Source: Spirosoma sordidisoli (GTDB taxonomy: Bacteria > Bacteroidota > Bacteroidia > Cytophagales > Spirosomataceae). Taken from it: a DNA stretch of 64,000 bases. Below the pieces are notes generated by a model. The model did no database searches. It was not told where the DNA came from and saw nothing but the letters and a program-made list of their open reading frames with translations. A program made the position numbers and the translations under genes. This document shows positions 50,721 to 60,091 of this stretch, in pieces (within the stretch, counting starts at the first letter, position 1; every line of letters begins with the position of its first letter). The stretch is from positions 1 through 64,000 of the forward strand of contig NZ_SBLB01000012.1 of the NCBI RefSeq assembly GCF_004138325.1. Reading direction: 5' to 3'.

Positions 50721-51896
50721 ATGACACGCCTTATCCTACTCTATTTTCTTGCCTTTAGCGCGTGGACGGCCCACGCCCAGTCCGTGAAAGCCACGAAGGC
50801 GACGCGGGCATTCTCATCTTTGGGTAAACCGGTACGTGCTAAAACGTCCCTGTATGCAGCTATTCAGCCGTTGGCCGTGAAGGGAATTTCCTCGTCCGTT
50901 CCCAGCATCCCTTCGGCAGTGACTACGCCAATGGTGGTTCAGACATCGTCAAAACAACGCGATGAGAAAACGCTTAATCCAGCCAATCCAACCGTCAACG
51001 TTGCGAATCCGGCACTGGTGGGGTCCATCCGTACTAAACCGTACCTACTCCCCATTGATCGGGCTGCGGTCAGAGGGTCGTATCCGTTGGGCATTTCGGA
51101 TCGAAAGACAACGCACATCATCTTTCCGGCCCGAATTCAAGAGTTTGATGCTGGTACGGATTACGTATTAGCTCAGATCCCCGAAACGGTAAGGAACGTA
51201 CTACGCATCAAAGCCAATCCGAAGGCAACCGCTTTTTGCCGGGCTGATTCAGGCCGCGAAACAAACATGACGGTGATGACGGAAGATGGTGGTTTTTATT
51301 CGTTTCTGGTTCGTTACCAGGACGAACCGGAGGTGCTGAACATCAACATGGCCAACAACCTGTCGGCGGACGAATATACCAGCCGGACGCTGGGCATCAA
51401 CCGGGCCACTACCATTACTCTGACCGCTTCGGCAACAGCGACCAACGGAACTCCACCGGTGAGCGACTTACTCTACCAGTGTCAGCGTATCGCGGATCGC
51501 AAGGCATTCATTCGCAACATTGGTGCCTCGACCATGCGAATCAGCAACCTACTGACGGGCATCTATGTAGCTGACAAGGTGATGTATATGCAGTTCACCA
51601 TTCGCAACGACAGTCAGATTGACTATGAGGTCGATTTCGTTAAGTTTTACGTCCGCGACAAGGACGTACTCAAGCGTATGGCTGCGCAGGAGGTCGAGCT
51701 AAAACCTCACGCCCACTATCCCGAATCATTTACGCTGCTTCGCGCCAAAGCGGAACGTACCGTCGTGTACGCACTGCCGGTAACAACGATTACCGAAGAC
51801 AAAATCATCGACGTGGAGCTGTACGAGAAAAACGGCGGGCGGCACCTGCGCTATCAGATTGAAGCGGACGTAGTACTGTTAGCCAAACCCCTGTAA
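50721..51896 (+). CDS. traN: TraN VirB9-like conjugation protein
   Basis: 391 residues with a signal peptide (LILLYFLAFSAWTAHAQ). A 100-residue low-complexity part is followed by the DUF4138/TraN domain: SDRKTTHIIFPARIQEFDAG and, near the C-terminus, MYMQFTIRNDSQIDYEVDFV. It is the outer-membrane-facing partner of TraM. Confidence 0.9.
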   Translation: MTRLILLYFLAFSAWTAHAQSVKATKATRAFSSLGKPVRAKTSLYAAIQPLAVKGISSSVPSIPSAVTTPMVVQTSSKQRDEKTLNPANPTVNVANPALVGSIRTKPYLLPIDRAAVRGSYPLGISDRKTTHIIFPARIQEFDAGTDYVLAQIPETVRNVLRIKANPKATAFCRADSGRETNMTVMTEDGGFYSFLVRYQDEPEVLNINMANNLSADEYTSRTLGINRATTITLTASATATNGTPPVSDLLYQCQRIADRKAFIRNIGASTMRISNLLTGIYVADKVMYMQFTIRNDSQIDYEVDFVKFYVRDKDVLKRMAAQEVELKPHAHYPESFTLLRAKAERTVVYALPVTTITEDKIIDVELYEKNGGRHLRYQIEADVVLLAKPL

Positions 51897-51899
51897 ATC

Positions 51900-52463
51900 A
51901 TGCGCCGTATTTTGTTTTTTCTATTAGTGAGTTTTCCGTCGCTATTGCCCGCGCTCGCTCAGGTACATTTAAAAGGGCAACGGTTTGTTGAGGTACAAGC
52001 GGGCCTGACGGATGATTTCCGCCTAACCAAAAACCAACTGGGCATCAACGCCCTAATCAGTACGGGTCGGTACAACCGACAGTACAACGCCTGGAAACTG
52101 ACCGTAAGCTACGTACACAAACAACACGCTCTTGCTGATTCGGGCGGTAACCTAACGCTGCGTCAGTTCGGCGTTGGTTGGGGTTATGAGTTTAACCTGT
52201 GGCGAAATGCAACCCGTACCCGATTTGTCCGAGGAGTGGTACAGCCGACCGTTTTCTACGAAACAGTCGGCAACCCGCAGAAGACCCTCTCTGACACCCT
52301 TCAATCAAGTGCAGGTACGTCCCGATTCCTGTTGGGGGGCGACGTTGGCTTAGAGTTGGAGTGGTCGCCAATCCTATTCAGTGTTCGGCAACGCTGGCTG
52401 CCCAAATCAACCCTTCAGCCGTTTCATACGCTGCTTTCGATTGGGTGGCGGTTTCACCAATGA
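51900..52463 (+). CDS. traO: TraO-family outer-membrane conjugation protein
   Basis: 187 residues with a signal peptide (RRILFFLLVSFPSLLPALAQ) and alternating amphipathic strands (RFVEVQAGLTDDFRL, YNAWKLTVSYVHKQ, GVGWGYEFNLW) ending in an aromatic residue region (LLSIGWRFHQ), as for small beta-barrels. It starts 3 bp after traN; TraO occupies this place in related elements. TraP/TraQ-type genes do not follow. Confidence 0.82.
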   Translation: MRRILFFLLVSFPSLLPALAQVHLKGQRFVEVQAGLTDDFRLTKNQLGINALISTGRYNRQYNAWKLTVSYVHKQHALADSGGNLTLRQFGVGWGYEFNLWRNATRTRFVRGVVQPTVFYETVGNPQKTLSDTLQSSAGTSRFLLGGDVGLELEWSPILFSVRQRWLPKSTLQPFHTLLSIGWRFHQ

Positions 52464-52528
52464 CAAGCTGGTCTATTCACCAGTACACATAACCTGTTTT
52501 TGACTACCTGTTGCATAAAGGTTTGCCG

Positions 52529-52536
52529 TACCTTTG
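52529..52536 (+). promoter_or_regulatory. Bacteroidetes-type -7 box before the metal-resistance genes
   Basis: TACCTTTG matches the TAnnTTTG consensus exactly, 14 bp before the small His/Cys-rich gene. A TTG at 52511 may be the -33 box, though spacing is short. It marks the likely start of the metal cluster, separate from the transfer operon. Confidence 0.45.
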
Positions 52537-52550
52537 TGTTCGTGAAGTGG

Positions 52551-52883
52551 ATGACGATCATAATAGCCCTCTACGTACTTGGCCTTTCTATGTGGCCTTG
52601 TGCGGATGAAGCCCTGCCGACAAATCGGCAAGAGCGGAGGGCTGTCTTGATCGCAGCATCAGTTCCGGTGCCAGCCCCAGTGCATGACCACCATGATGCC
52701 TGCACACCCTTCTGCACTTGTGCCTGTTGCGCGGCTACGATCAATATTACTCCGCACTTTAGTTACAGTGTAATGCCAATGGTTGAGCTTGTACCGATAG
52801 CAACAGCCATTTTTCAGTACGTCCCCGTTCAGTGGGCGTCTCCGCTTTCTGCCATCTGGCAACCCCCTCAACTTCGGGTCTGA
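52551..52883 (+). CDS. Small exported His/Cys-rich protein (DUF6660-like)
   Basis: About 110 residues from ATG 52551 (upstream in-frame start 52500 is possible). A signal-like helix (IIIALYVLGLSMWPCA) is followed by VHDHHDACTPFCTCACC, a cluster of metal ligands, then a hydrophobic tail. Small proteins of this kind precede CusA/CzcA pumps in Bacteroidetes and may bind copper in the periplasm; the role is inferred from context. Confidence 0.65.
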   Translation: MTIIIALYVLGLSMWPCADEALPTNRQERRAVLIAASVPVPAPVHDHHDACTPFCTCACCAATINITPHFSYSVMPMVELVPIATAIFQYVPVQWASPLSAIWQPPQLRV

Positions 52884-52992
52884 ACACCCTCGCCGTACGC
52901 GTTGGCTGCTTGTGCTACGTCCTTTCGGGCGATAGCACTGTTGTCTGTATGCGTCCGGCATTTTCATATTGTCCATTTGTTCAGACCCGACC

Positions 52993-55900
52993 ATGCTGGA
53001 TCGCATCATCCATTTTTCCATTCAGAACAAGCTCATCATCGGCCTCTTTACGCTGGCCCTGGTGATCTGGGGCGGCTACTCGCTGAGTCGGCTACCCATC
53101 GATGCCCTGCCCGACATCACGAACAATCAGGTGCAGGTCATCACCCAAAGCCCGGCCCTGTCGGCCCCCGACGTAGAACGGCTTATTAGCTTTCCCATCG
53201 AGCAAACGATGGCCACCCTGCCTGACTTAGTCGAGGTACGTTCCATATCCCGTTTTGGCCTGTCGGTCGTCACCATCGTCCTTCAGGATAACGTTGACAT
53301 CTATCTAGCCCGTCAGCAGGTTTTCGAGCGGCTTCAACAAGCTCGCTCTCAGATTCCTGCTGACGCGGGCAATCCCGAACTAGCCCCGGTTACGACGGGT
53401 CTCGGCGAGATATATCAATACGTTTTGCGGGCTAAACCCGGTTACGAAAAACGCTACCCGGCGATGGAGCTGCGCTCGATTCAGGACTGGATCGTTCGGC
53501 GGCAACTACTCGGCACCAAGGGCGTGGCCGATGTGAGCAGCTTCGGCGGTTTTCTCAAACAGTATGAAGTAGCCGTCGATCCTCAACGGCTACGGGCCTC
53601 CGGGGTAACGATGGACGATCTGTTCACGGCACTCCAAAAAAACAACCGGAATACCGGCGGAGCCTACATCGACCGTCGGCCCAATGCCTATTTTATTCGC
53701 TCGGAAGGGCTGATTAATACCGTGGCGGACATCGGTAAAATCATGGTGCGTCGGAATCCCAACGGCATACCGGTATTGGTGCGCGATGTCGCCCAGGTAG
53801 GGCTGGGGTCGGCGGTTCGCTATGGAGCGATGACCCGCAACGGAGAGGGCGAAGTGGTTGGGGCTATTGTGATGATGCTCAAAGGGGCCAATTCATCTCA
53901 GGTAATCGGAAACGTCAAGCAGCGCATCGAGCAAATCAAGAAGTCGTTGCCCGAAGGCGTGGAAATTCACGCTTTCCTCGACCGCACAAAACTTGTTAAC
54001 CGCGCCATTGGCACGGTGCAAAAGAACCTCATCGAGGGGGCATTGATCGTGATTTTTGTGTTGGTACTGCTGCTGGGTAACTGGCGGGCGGGCTTGGTGG
54101 TGGCCTCGGTGATTCCACTGGCCATGCTCTTTGCCGTATCGCTGATGAATCTGTTCGGCGTGTCGGGCAACCTGATGAGCCTGGGGGCCATCGACTTCGG
54201 GTTGATCGTCGATGGAGCCGTCATCATCGTGGAAGCAACCCTGCACCACATCGCCCTGAAGAACTTCCGGCATAACCTTTCGCAAACTCAGATGGACGAG
54301 GAGGTGTACGAATCGGCCAGCCGCATCCGTTCCTCGGCAGCTTTTGGCGAGATTATCATTTTGATCGTGTACCTGCCGATTCTGGCTTTGGTGGGTGTGG
54401 AAGGCAAGATGTTTCGTCCAATGGCGCAGACCGTAGCGTTTGCTATTCTGGGGGCGTTCATCCTCTCGCTTACCTACGTACCAATGGCCTCGGCCCTGCT
54501 ACTGAGTAAGAAACCGGTCAAGGAGGGAGCGCGTACCATCTCCGACCGCATTATGGGCTTTTTCCACCGATTGTATGACCCGGCCATCCGTTGGACACTG
54601 AGCCATAGAGGGCTGGTGGTTGGTTTATCCGTTGGCCTGTTTGCCGTCGCGCTGTTCATCTTCAGTCGATTAGGCGGAGAGTTCATCCCGCAGTTGGACG
54701 AGGGAGATTTTGCCGTCGAAACCCGCGTGATGACGGGCGCGTCACTCTCACAGTCGGCAGATGCTTCACTGCAAGCCGGTAAGGTGTTGAAAGACAACTT
54801 CCCGGAGGTGATTGAAGTCGTGAGTAAGATTGGGGCCAGCGAGATTCCTACAGATCCGATGCCCATTGAGGCCGCCGACGTAATGGTTATTCTCAAAGAC
54901 CGGAGCGAGTGGACCTCAGCGAGCAGCCGGGAGGAACTGGCGGAGAAGATGCAGGAGAAGTTGAACCAGATTCCGGGCGTGAGTTTTGGTTTTCTGCAAC
55001 CGATCCAGATGCGCTTCAGCGAGTTGATATCCGGCGTGAAGCAGGACATTGCCATTAAGCTCTATGGCGAAGACCTCAATGTCTTAGCCGATTACGCGGC
55101 CCGCATTGGCCGGGTGGCAGGTACGGTACCGGGTGCCGAAGACCTCTACGTGGAGCAGGTATCGGGACTCCCTCAGATCGTGGTGAATTACGACCGCGAT
55201 GCGCTGTCGCGTTTTGGTTTGTCGGTTGAGGATGCCAACCGCTACCTACAGGCCGCGTTTGCCGGTTCGTCGGCGGGGTTAGTGTATGAGGGCGAACGGC
55301 GGTATGATTTGGTGGTGCGCCTACAGCAGCAGAGCCGTCAACGGCTCGAAGACGTACAGAATCTGTTGGTGACGACGGTAGACGGTCAAGCTGTCCCTTT
55401 GGGGCAACTTGCGGATGTCTCGTTTCAGAATAGCGTCAACCAGATTCAACGCGAAGATGCCAAACGGCGCATCATTGTGGCCTTCAATGTCAGGGGCCGC
55501 GACGTGGAGAGCGTCGTCAACGAACTGCAACGCAAACTGGATGCTCAGATTAAGCTGCCAGTCGGGTATTACGTCACTTACGGGGGGCAGTTTCAGAATC
55601 TTCAGGAAGCTAAAGACCGGCTCAGTATCGCCGTGCCGGTGGCGTTGGGGCTGATTTTCCTCCTGCTATTCTTTACGTTCGGTTCGGTGCGGCAAAGCCT
55701 GCTCATCTTCTCCGCCATTCCGCTATCGGCTATCGGGGGCGTGATCGCGCTCTGGCTCCGCGATATGCCGTTTAGTATCTCGGCGGGGGTAGGCTTTATC
55801 GCCCTCTTCGGGGTGGCGGTGTTGAATGGCATCGTACTGATTGGTGAGTTTAACCACCTCAAGGCTGAGTCGGAGTTGGACCTGCGTGACCGAATTTTGC

Positions 55901-57399
55901 AGGGCACGGCCACCCGGCTACGCCCCGTGATGATGACCGCCCTGGTGGCCTCACTCGGCTTTTTGCCGATGGCTTTGGCAACCACCGCCGGTGCGGAGGT
56001 GCAACGTCCTTTAGCAACCGTCGTTATCGGCGGATTGGTGTCAGCTACGCTCCTAACCTTGCTGGTGTTGCCGTGTCTTTACTGGTGGGAGCAAACTGGT
56101 TTTGGGAAACGCAACGTTGGCAGGACACCCGCTATGGCGAGTAAACTAGTTGGTTTGCTGTTGATCGGAACGCTGATTGGGGTGGGAATAAATACGGCGA
56201 AAGCGCAGATACCCCAATTGGCTACAAGCCCTTTAACGCTCGACGCGGCTTTACAACAGGCTATCGCCAACAACGGTACGAGTCGCATCAGTACGCTGGG
56301 CGTGGCGCAGCAGCAAACCGGTCGCCGGGCGGCCCGTGACATCGGGGCTACCAGTTTCGGCTGGACCGGTGGGCAGTACAACAGCATCAACTTCGACAAC
56401 AACTTTACCGTTACTCAAACCCTGCCGAATCCAAAACTGGTGCGCCAACTAGGCCGACTCGCCGATGCGAACGTCACGGGCGCGGAAGCACAGGCGCGGC
56501 TCACGCAGAACGGCTTACGAGCGCAGGTGAAAGCGGCCTACTTCGATTTATTGTACCTGGCCGAACGACGGCGGTTGCTGCGGGCGCAGGACAGCCTGCT
56601 GGTAGCATTTCGGTCGGCTACGGAACTGCGGCAACGTACCGGTGAAGGCACGGCGGTGGAAGTTGCCACGGCGACCAACCAGTTGGGCGAGATTCGTAAT
56701 GCACTGGCGCAAACCGAAGCCGACCGACAAATTGCCCTGAGTCGGCTACAAACGTTGCTCAACACTGACGGCCCTGTCAGTTTATCCGACTCAACGCTCA
56801 CGCGCCGGACGTTACCCGCCCTGACCGACTCGGCTACGCTGGCTCAAACGCCCGAACTGACTTTGTTGCGGCAGCAGATCGACATAGCGGCCCGCCAAAC
56901 CGATGTCGAGCAGGCCCGGCTGCTTCCCTCCTTCTCGGTGGGTTATTTCAATCAGTCGCTCATCGGTACGTACCTGGTTGGTCAGCAGGAGGTGTACTAT
57001 GGAGGAGGTCGGCGATTCCAAGGGTTGACGGCAGGCGTAGCTATTCCAATCTTCCGAAAACCGCAGCAGGCTCGCGTGGAAGCCGCCCGGCTGGGGCAGC
57101 AGGTCGGCGAAGCCACACTGGCTCTGACCCAACGCAATTTGCAGGGTGAGCTAAGGGCCACCATCCAGGAAATTCGGAAGCTGCAAAGTTCGCTCACGTA
57201 CTATGAACAAACGGGATTGCCAACCGCCCGGCTGCTGGCCGACAAAGCCGGTGTGGCCTTTCGGGCGGGTGAAATTGGCTACCTCCAGTATTCGCAGGCC
57301 ATCACGCAGGCTTATCAAACGCGCGCCAGTTACGTCGACGTACTGGGGGCGTACAATCAAACTGTCATTCGCTTAGAACAACTGCTGGGCTTACCCTAA
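52993..57399 (+). CDS. cusA: CusA/CzcA heavy-metal RND pump fused to a TolC-like domain
   Basis: About 1468 residues from ATG 52993. The first 1040 are an RND heavy-metal exporter: LDRIIHFSIQNKLIIG, PALSAPDVERLISFPIEQTM, SLGAIDFGLIVDGAVIIVE (family motif), and a twelve-helix layout. Around residue 1050 a signal-like segment (LVGLLLIGTLIGVGINTAKAQ) leads into an outer-membrane efflux domain (LTLDAALQQAIANN, then helical TolC repeats to the C-terminus). The fusion is usual for Bacteroidetes. It exports Cu or Zn-type ions; the ion is not fixed by sequence. CusB follows 24 bp on. Confidence 0.93.
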   Translation: MLDRIIHFSIQNKLIIGLFTLALVIWGGYSLSRLPIDALPDITNNQVQVITQSPALSAPDVERLISFPIEQTMATLPDLVEVRSISRFGLSVVTIVLQDNVDIYLARQQVFERLQQARSQIPADAGNPELAPVTTGLGEIYQYVLRAKPGYEKRYPAMELRSIQDWIVRRQLLGTKGVADVSSFGGFLKQYEVAVDPQRLRASGVTMDDLFTALQKNNRNTGGAYIDRRPNAYFIRSEGLINTVADIGKIMVRRNPNGIPVLVRDVAQVGLGSAVRYGAMTRNGEGEVVGAIVMMLKGANSSQVIGNVKQRIEQIKKSLPEGVEIHAFLDRTKLVNRAIGTVQKNLIEGALIVIFVLVLLLGNWRAGLVVASVIPLAMLFAVSLMNLFGVSGNLMSLGAIDFGLIVDGAVIIVEATLHHIALKNFRHNLSQTQMDEEVYESASRIRSSAAFGEIIILIVYLPILALVGVEGKMFRPMAQTVAFAILGAFILSLTYVPMASALLLSKKPVKEGARTISDRIMGFFHRLYDPAIRWTLSHRGLVVGLSVGLFAVALFIFSRLGGEFIPQLDEGDFAVETRVMTGASLSQSADASLQAGKVLKDNFPEVIEVVSKIGASEIPTDPMPIEAADVMVILKDRSEWTSASSREELAEKMQEKLNQIPGVSFGFLQPIQMRFSELISGVKQDIAIKLYGEDLNVLADYAARIGRVAGTVPGAEDLYVEQVSGLPQIVVNYDRDALSRFGLSVEDANRYLQAAFAGSSAGLVYEGERRYDLVVRLQQQSRQRLEDVQNLLVTTVDGQAVPLGQLADVSFQNSVNQIQREDAKRRIIVAFNVRGRDVESVVNELQRKLDAQIKLPVGYYVTYGGQFQNLQEAKDRLSIAVPVALGLIFLLLFFTFGSVRQSLLIFSAIPLSAIGGVIALWLRDMPFSISAGVGFIALFGVAVLNGIVLIGEFNHLKAESELDLRDRILQGTATRLRPVMMTALVASLGFLPMALATTAGAEVQRPLATVVIGGLVSATLLTLLVLPCLYWWEQTGFGKRNVGRTPAMASKLVGLLLIGTLIGVGINTAKAQIPQLATSPLTLDAALQQAIANNGTSRISTLGVAQQQTGRRAARDIGATSFGWTGGQYNSINFDNNFTVTQTLPNPKLVRQLGRLADANVTGAEAQARLTQNGLRAQVKAAYFDLLYLAERRRLLRAQDSLLVAFRSATELRQRTGEGTAVEVATATNQLGEIRNALAQTEADRQIALSRLQTLLNTDGPVSLSDSTLTRRTLPALTDSATLAQTPELTLLRQQIDIAARQTDVEQARLLPSFSVGYFNQSLIGTYLVGQQEVYYGGGRRFQGLTAGVAIPIFRKPQQARVEAARLGQQVGEATLALTQRNLQGELRATIQEIRKLQSSLTYYEQTGLPTARLLADKAGVAFRAGEIGYLQYSQAITQAYQTRASYVDVLGAYNQTVIRLEQLLGLP

Positions 57400-57423
57400 G
57401 ATAACCGCTTCGGCGTTCCAATC

Positions 57424-58677
57424 ATGAAACGAATTTTGTATAGTATCAGCCTGTTGTGGCTGCTTACCGGGTGCGGGGATACCGCCCAAAAAGAAAGTGA
57501 GACAACGGCGGAGGCAAAATCGGCGGCTGAAAAAGCCCACGAAGAAGCCCCAACAGACATCGTTGAACTGACCGATGATCAGATCCGCATCGGGGCTATC
57601 AGCACAGGCCAGATCGAGTACCGCAACCTGGGTCAGCTTCTGCAAGTCAATGGCCGATTGGCCGCTCCCGCCCAGAGCCAGGTAGCCATTACGGCCCTGC
57701 AAGGAGGTTTTGTGCGGAGCCTGCCGCTGTTACCCGGTCAGCCGGTTCGCAAAGGGCAGGTGCTGGCTCGCATCGAGAACCCAGACCTGGTGCAGTTTCA
57801 GCAGGACTATGCTGAAAACCATAGCCGCCTGACGTACCTGGATGCCGAGTACGCCCGCCAAAAAGAACTGAGTGAGCAAAACGTGAGTGCGCTGAAAGTG
57901 TTTCAGCAAACAGCCTCGGAGCGCAATCAGGTACGTTCCCGCCTGGGTGGCCTGGCGCAACGGTTGCGGCTGGTAGGCTTATCGCCCCAAGCCGCGTTGG
58001 ATGGTAAATTTAGTGCTACCTACGTCGTCGTAGCACCGGTATCGGGCATCGTGACCGACGTACCTGCCACAGTAGGCCAGTATGTGCAGCCCGCCGATAT
58101 CATGGCCCGGCTTACCAGTAGTCAGGGTCTGTACGCTGAATTAACGGTATTTGAAAAAGACTTGCCCCAGCTACGGGAGGGCCAGCGGGTTAGCCTCCGG
58201 CTCAACAACGAAGGTGGTCGGGAGCGGAGTGGGCGCATCACTTACATCAACCGAACCATCGAAGCCGACCGGTCGGTCCGGGTCGTGGCCCGGCTTGATC
58301 AGCCGGATACTCGTCTGGCTCCTAATACCTTTTTGAAAGCTACCTTGGATCTAGGCGACAGCCGGGTAACAGCCCTGCCCGAAGGGGCTATTGTGTCGGC
58401 AGAAGGCAAGGATTACATTTTCATTGCCACCGACAAACGGGCACCCGAACGCCACGACGGTACGGCGACTCAGCACAAGGAAGGTCAAATGGAGCAGCAC
58501 GGTACAACATTTAAGCAAATTCCGGTGCGCCGGGGCGTGACAGAAGGCGGCTATTCGCAGGTGACACTACCCGGCACGCTCGATTTGAGCAAGGTAAAGG
58601 TGGTGGTGAAAGGCGCATTTGCTGTCCTCTCGCAACTCCAGGCCGCCGGTGGCGAAGAGGAAGGTCACGCTCATTAA
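57424..58677 (+). CDS. cusB: CusB-type periplasmic adaptor lipoprotein
   Basis: 417 residues with a lipobox (LLWLLTGCGD). It has the MFP layout: barrel strand IEYRNLGQLLQVNGRLAAPA, lipoyl half GGFVRSLPLLPGQPVRKGQVL, helical hairpin (LTYLDAEYARQKELSEQNVS) and the second lipoyl half. A His-rich stretch near residues 340-360 and at the C-terminus (GGEEEGHAH) fits metal handling. It connects the pump and the TolC-like part. Confidence 0.92.
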   Translation: MKRILYSISLLWLLTGCGDTAQKESETTAEAKSAAEKAHEEAPTDIVELTDDQIRIGAISTGQIEYRNLGQLLQVNGRLAAPAQSQVAITALQGGFVRSLPLLPGQPVRKGQVLARIENPDLVQFQQDYAENHSRLTYLDAEYARQKELSEQNVSALKVFQQTASERNQVRSRLGGLAQRLRLVGLSPQAALDGKFSATYVVVAPVSGIVTDVPATVGQYVQPADIMARLTSSQGLYAELTVFEKDLPQLREGQRVSLRLNNEGGRERSGRITYINRTIEADRSVRVVARLDQPDTRLAPNTFLKATLDLGDSRVTALPEGAIVSAEGKDYIFIATDKRAPERHDGTATQHKEGQMEQHGTTFKQIPVRRGVTEGGYSQVTLPGTLDLSKVKVVVKGAFAVLSQLQAAGGEEEGHAH

Positions 58678-58686
58678 TAGGAAACC

Positions 58687-58717
58687 GGGCCTGCCCAATC
58701 TCATTTTAGGCAGGCCC
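58687..58717 (+). terminator. Hairpin downstream of cusB
   Basis: GGGCCTGCC (58687-58695) pairs with GGCAGGCCC (58709-58717) around a 13-nt loop, 9 bp after the cusB stop. No T-run follows, so it may reduce rather than stop transcription into the downstream genes. Confidence 0.6.
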
Positions 58718-58768
58718 AGTTAGTTAGTTGAAGCAATTTCCGGTAACACAACCTTTTTCAACGATCCA

Positions 58769-59422
58769 ATGAGCAATACAAATGCCTATAAGCCAACGTT
58801 AACTGCTTTATCCCGGTCGCTGATTGCCCTTGCCGTTGGTGGTTCAGTGTGGCTACTGACAGCAGGTCGGTTGGGTTGGCAAACACGATTGTTGTTGGGA
58901 TGGGTAGCCTACGCGGTGACCGTGCTGGTATTGATCTGGCTGATTATTATGCGGGCTGATGCCAAAGAGACGGCTCAGCGGGAAGACGAAAGCCGACCGG
59001 CTATTTTTCTTTTCACGGTTGGTGGGGCTTTGGTAAGCCTGGTGGCCGTAATCATTCTATTGGGCACAGTCAAGGGCTTGTCGTCCTCCGAAGCCACGCG
59101 ACACGTAATCCTGTCGGGAATAACCGTGGTTAGTTCGTGGATATTGACACACAGCATCTTTACGCTGCACTATGCCCGTTTATACTATGATCCTGACAAG
59201 ACGGAACGAGTTGGTAGTCTGGACTTTCCGGGAGATGAACCACCCGATTACCTTGATTTTGCCTACTACTCGTTTGTGATCGGCATGACGTTTCAGGTAT
59301 CGGACGTAGCCATTACGGCCAAACCAATTCGGCGGCTGACCCTGTTGCATAGCGTTCTGTCTTTTGCCTTCAACACGCTCATTATCGCGTTGACAATCAA
59401 TACGCTGTCCGGTCTGTTATGA
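58769..59422 (+). CDS. DUF1345 membrane protein
   Basis: 217 residues with about five hydrophobic helices and the DUF1345 signature PPDYLDFAYYSFVIGMTFQVSDVAI near residue 155, cited here only by its middle (FAYYSFVIGMTFQVSDVAI). No established function. It lies in the metal cluster, 92 bp after cusB. Confidence 0.85.
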   Translation: MSNTNAYKPTLTALSRSLIALAVGGSVWLLTAGRLGWQTRLLLGWVAYAVTVLVLIWLIIMRADAKETAQREDESRPAIFLFTVGGALVSLVAVIILLGTVKGLSSSEATRHVILSGITVVSSWILTHSIFTLHYARLYYDPDKTERVGSLDFPGDEPPDYLDFAYYSFVIGMTFQVSDVAITAKPIRRLTLLHSVLSFAFNTLIIALTINTLSGLL

Positions 59423-59441
59423 CGTACAACCCAACTAAACG

Positions 59442-60083
59442 ATGGATGCGATCTTTATCGGAAGCCTGACACTAAGCCTGTTGCACGCCCTAATACCCAG
59501 CCATTGGCTGCCCTTCGTAACCATCGGGCAAACCGAGCGGTGGAGTCTGCGGCAGACGCTCACCGTCACGGCTATTGCGGGACTGGCTCATACCGTCAGT
59601 ACCACCCTGCTGGGCGTACTGGTGAGTCTGGCGGGGCGGCAACTGGCCGAGAATTATCACGACCTGTCGGAGCGGGCTATTCCACTGCTTCTGTTGGCGT
59701 TAGGTATCTGGTATTTGATGCAACACCTGCGGCACCGGCATGTTCACGATCACATTGATGCTGGGTCGGTCCGTAAGCACCGTTCCTTCTCAGCCCTGCT
59801 GTTGTCGCTGGTACTGGCGATGTTTCTGTCACCCTGTCTGGAGATCGAAACCTACTTCCTCAGCGCAGGTGCGAAGGGCTGGGCAGCGGTGTGGCTGGTG
59901 GCCCTCATCTATAACACCATCACGCTATCGGGAATGCTCCTGATGGTCATGCTCGGACGACGGGGTTTGCAGCAAGTCAACGCGCACTGGCCTGGCGCGG
60001 CCCGGTTCGAGCACAACGAGAACCTGATTACCGGCCTGACCCTCGTCGGGCTGGCACTAGTCAATTTTTTCATCGAATTCTGA
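59442..60083 (+). CDS. Multi-TM protein with His-rich loop, possible metal exporter
   Basis: 213 residues, about six TM helices. The helix pair SLTLSLLHALIPSHWLPFV and AIAGLAHTVSTTLLGVLVSL resembles NicO/RcnA- or TauE-type transporters, with His in membrane segments. A cytoplasmic loop HLRHRHVHDHIDAG is His-rich, as in metal exporters. It ends 8 bp before the P-type ATPase gene, so the two are co-transcribed. Metal role is likely, substrate unknown. Confidence 0.65.
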   Translation: MDAIFIGSLTLSLLHALIPSHWLPFVTIGQTERWSLRQTLTVTAIAGLAHTVSTTLLGVLVSLAGRQLAENYHDLSERAIPLLLLALGIWYLMQHLRHRHVHDHIDAGSVRKHRSFSALLLSLVLAMFLSPCLEIETYFLSAGAKGWAAVWLVALIYNTITLSGMLLMVMLGRRGLQQVNAHWPGAARFEHNENLITGLTLVGLALVNFFIEF

Positions 60084-60091
60084 CCAATAAC